From: Flammeovirga sp. OC4
GTDB lineage: Bacteria; Bacteroidota; Bacteroidia; Cytophagales; Flammeovirgaceae
DNA length: 64,000 nucleotides
NCBI RefSeq assembly: GCF_000812565.1
Contig: NZ_JTAM01000028.1
Location: 45,758-109,757 of the forward strand
Reading direction: 5' to 3'
Position numbers and translations under genes: made by a program. Shown here one piece after another: positions 63,479-64,000 of this stretch (its first letter is position 1; each line of letters starts with the position of its first letter). The notes under the pieces are model-generated. The model was not told the origin of the DNA, did not search any database, and saw nothing but the letters and a program-made list of their open reading frames with translations.

Positions 63479-64000
63479 GTGGAGGAATTTTATAAAGAAA
63501 AATTTAAGGATAAAAGTCGGATAGAACTAATTTTAATAATTGAACATGCCTCAGATTATAACCCTGAAGCTGTACAAGCTGCTAGATCTCTTTATTTACT
63601 TAAAGAAAAAGAAGGAGAACGTGTATATACTGAGACAACAAAAACTACAAACAATACATTTGATTTTATTAAAAACTATCGAATAAGTTATTTCTTCAAT
63701 TATGTTATTCTAATTCTCAGCTTATATTCATTAAATCTCTTTATTCATTTTTACAAAGAAGAGTTAGGTCTTAATATTCAAGACATAAATGTATATGATT
63801 TTTTTTGGGTTTGTTTACTAATTAATCACCTATTATATATCATTGAAAACAAGAAATTCTACTCTTTTTTTAGTAGATGTATCAATAGTATATTTTTCTT
63901 TATCACCTTTATTTCATTTTTGAAATTAATTAATAGTCTGAACCATTCTTCAATTCAGGACGGAGCTTTTAAAATTATAGTTACCCCATCAAACCGGACT
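63479..64000 (+). CDS. AT-rich membrane protein, truncated by window edge
   Basis: A GTG at 63479 opens a frame that stays open for 174 codons to the edge. The N-terminus has EFYKEKFKDKSRIELILIIEH, then A-S-D-Y-N-P-E-A-V-Q-A-A, a pattern often seen at the start of Bacteroidota membrane proteins. Three or more hydrophobic helices follow (~85-105, ~125-140, ~155-170), rich in Phe, Ile, Asn and Tyr. The base composition is more AT than the neighbours. No family assigned. The only other start-like codons lie downstream. Confidence 0.55.
   Translation, partial: MEEFYKEKFKDKSRIELILIIEHASDYNPEAVQAARSLYLLKEKEGERVYTETTKTTNNTFDFIKNYRISYFFNYVILILSLYSLNLFIHFYKEELGLNIQDINVYDFFWVCLLINHLLYIIENKKFYSFFSRCINSIFFFITFISFLKLINSLNHSSIQDGAFKIIVTPSNRT

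Overview
The window reads as an AT-rich chromosomal segment of a marine-type Bacteroidota, most likely order Cytophagales (Flammeovirga-like; inferred from protein character, not searched). The reasons are a short primary sigma factor without region 1.1, a T9SS-sorted giant subtilase, an S46 dipeptidyl-peptidase, TonB-type receptors with carboxypeptidase-regulatory N-termini, DUF4465/DUF4625-like lipoproteins, YceI, a LytTR regulator without a kinase, and a tRNA promoter that fits the Bacteroidota pattern TTTG-N20-TAnnTTTG. Shine-Dalgarno sites are mostly weak or absent. Several genes start at TTG or GTG.

Layout. 1-2121: 5' part of mgtE (minus), then riboflavin synthase coupled to a LytTR response regulator. 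2164-5702: a secreted protein and a lipoprotein (minus), a possible small RNA with its own terminator, and a divergent HxlR regulator/glyoxalase-fold pair. 5791-15500: outer-membrane barrel plus YceI, lspA, the trkA-trkH potassium uptake operon, a YifB/ComM AAA ATPase, a TPR lipoprotein and a coiled-coil membrane protein, all on minus. 15551-15829: two identical tRNA-Gln(TTG) genes with promoter and terminator. 15867-23900: unknown membrane protein, kelch protein, HsdR_N-like nuclease-fold protein, DUF4465 lipoprotein, LolD-like ATPase, DMT transporter with a cytochrome b5-like miniprotein, lipA, an Nfu-type Fe-S carrier and a RibD/DHFR-fold reductase.

24128-39040: a membrane TPR sensor with a C-terminal LuxR-type helix-turn-helix, a 45-aa coiled-coil ORF, a 2538-aa T9SS subtilase, a P-loop nucleoside-kinase-like protein, an S46 peptidase and a TPR protein. 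39071-54165: core housekeeping genes: rpoD, pnp, rpsO, an RsmF-like methyltransferase, nhaC, a GAF membrane sensor, dxs and leuCDB. 54584-64000: a TonB/barrel receptor with an Arg-Gly-rich loop and a small helical periplasmic protein with an Arg-Gly tail, a 146-bp imperfect inverted repeat, a SnoaL-like protein with an AraC regulator, a second TPR-TM-HTH sensor, an orphan C5 DNA methyltransferase and the start of an AT-rich membrane protein.

Functional themes are ion homeostasis (MgtE, TrkAH, NhaC), cofactor and Fe-S/lipoyl supply (riboflavin synthase, LipA, Nfu, Dxs), leucine synthesis (leuCDB with no leuA here), and peptide/protein degradation at the cell surface (S8, S46). No transposase, CRISPR array, prophage or rRNA was seen. 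I found no convincing complete novel defence or biosynthetic system. The best candidates for undescribed biology are two orphan intrinsic terminators that may end small RNAs, the paired TPR-TM-HTH one-component regulators, the RG-rich receptor/chaperone-like pair, and the inverted-repeat element near 58.1 kb.
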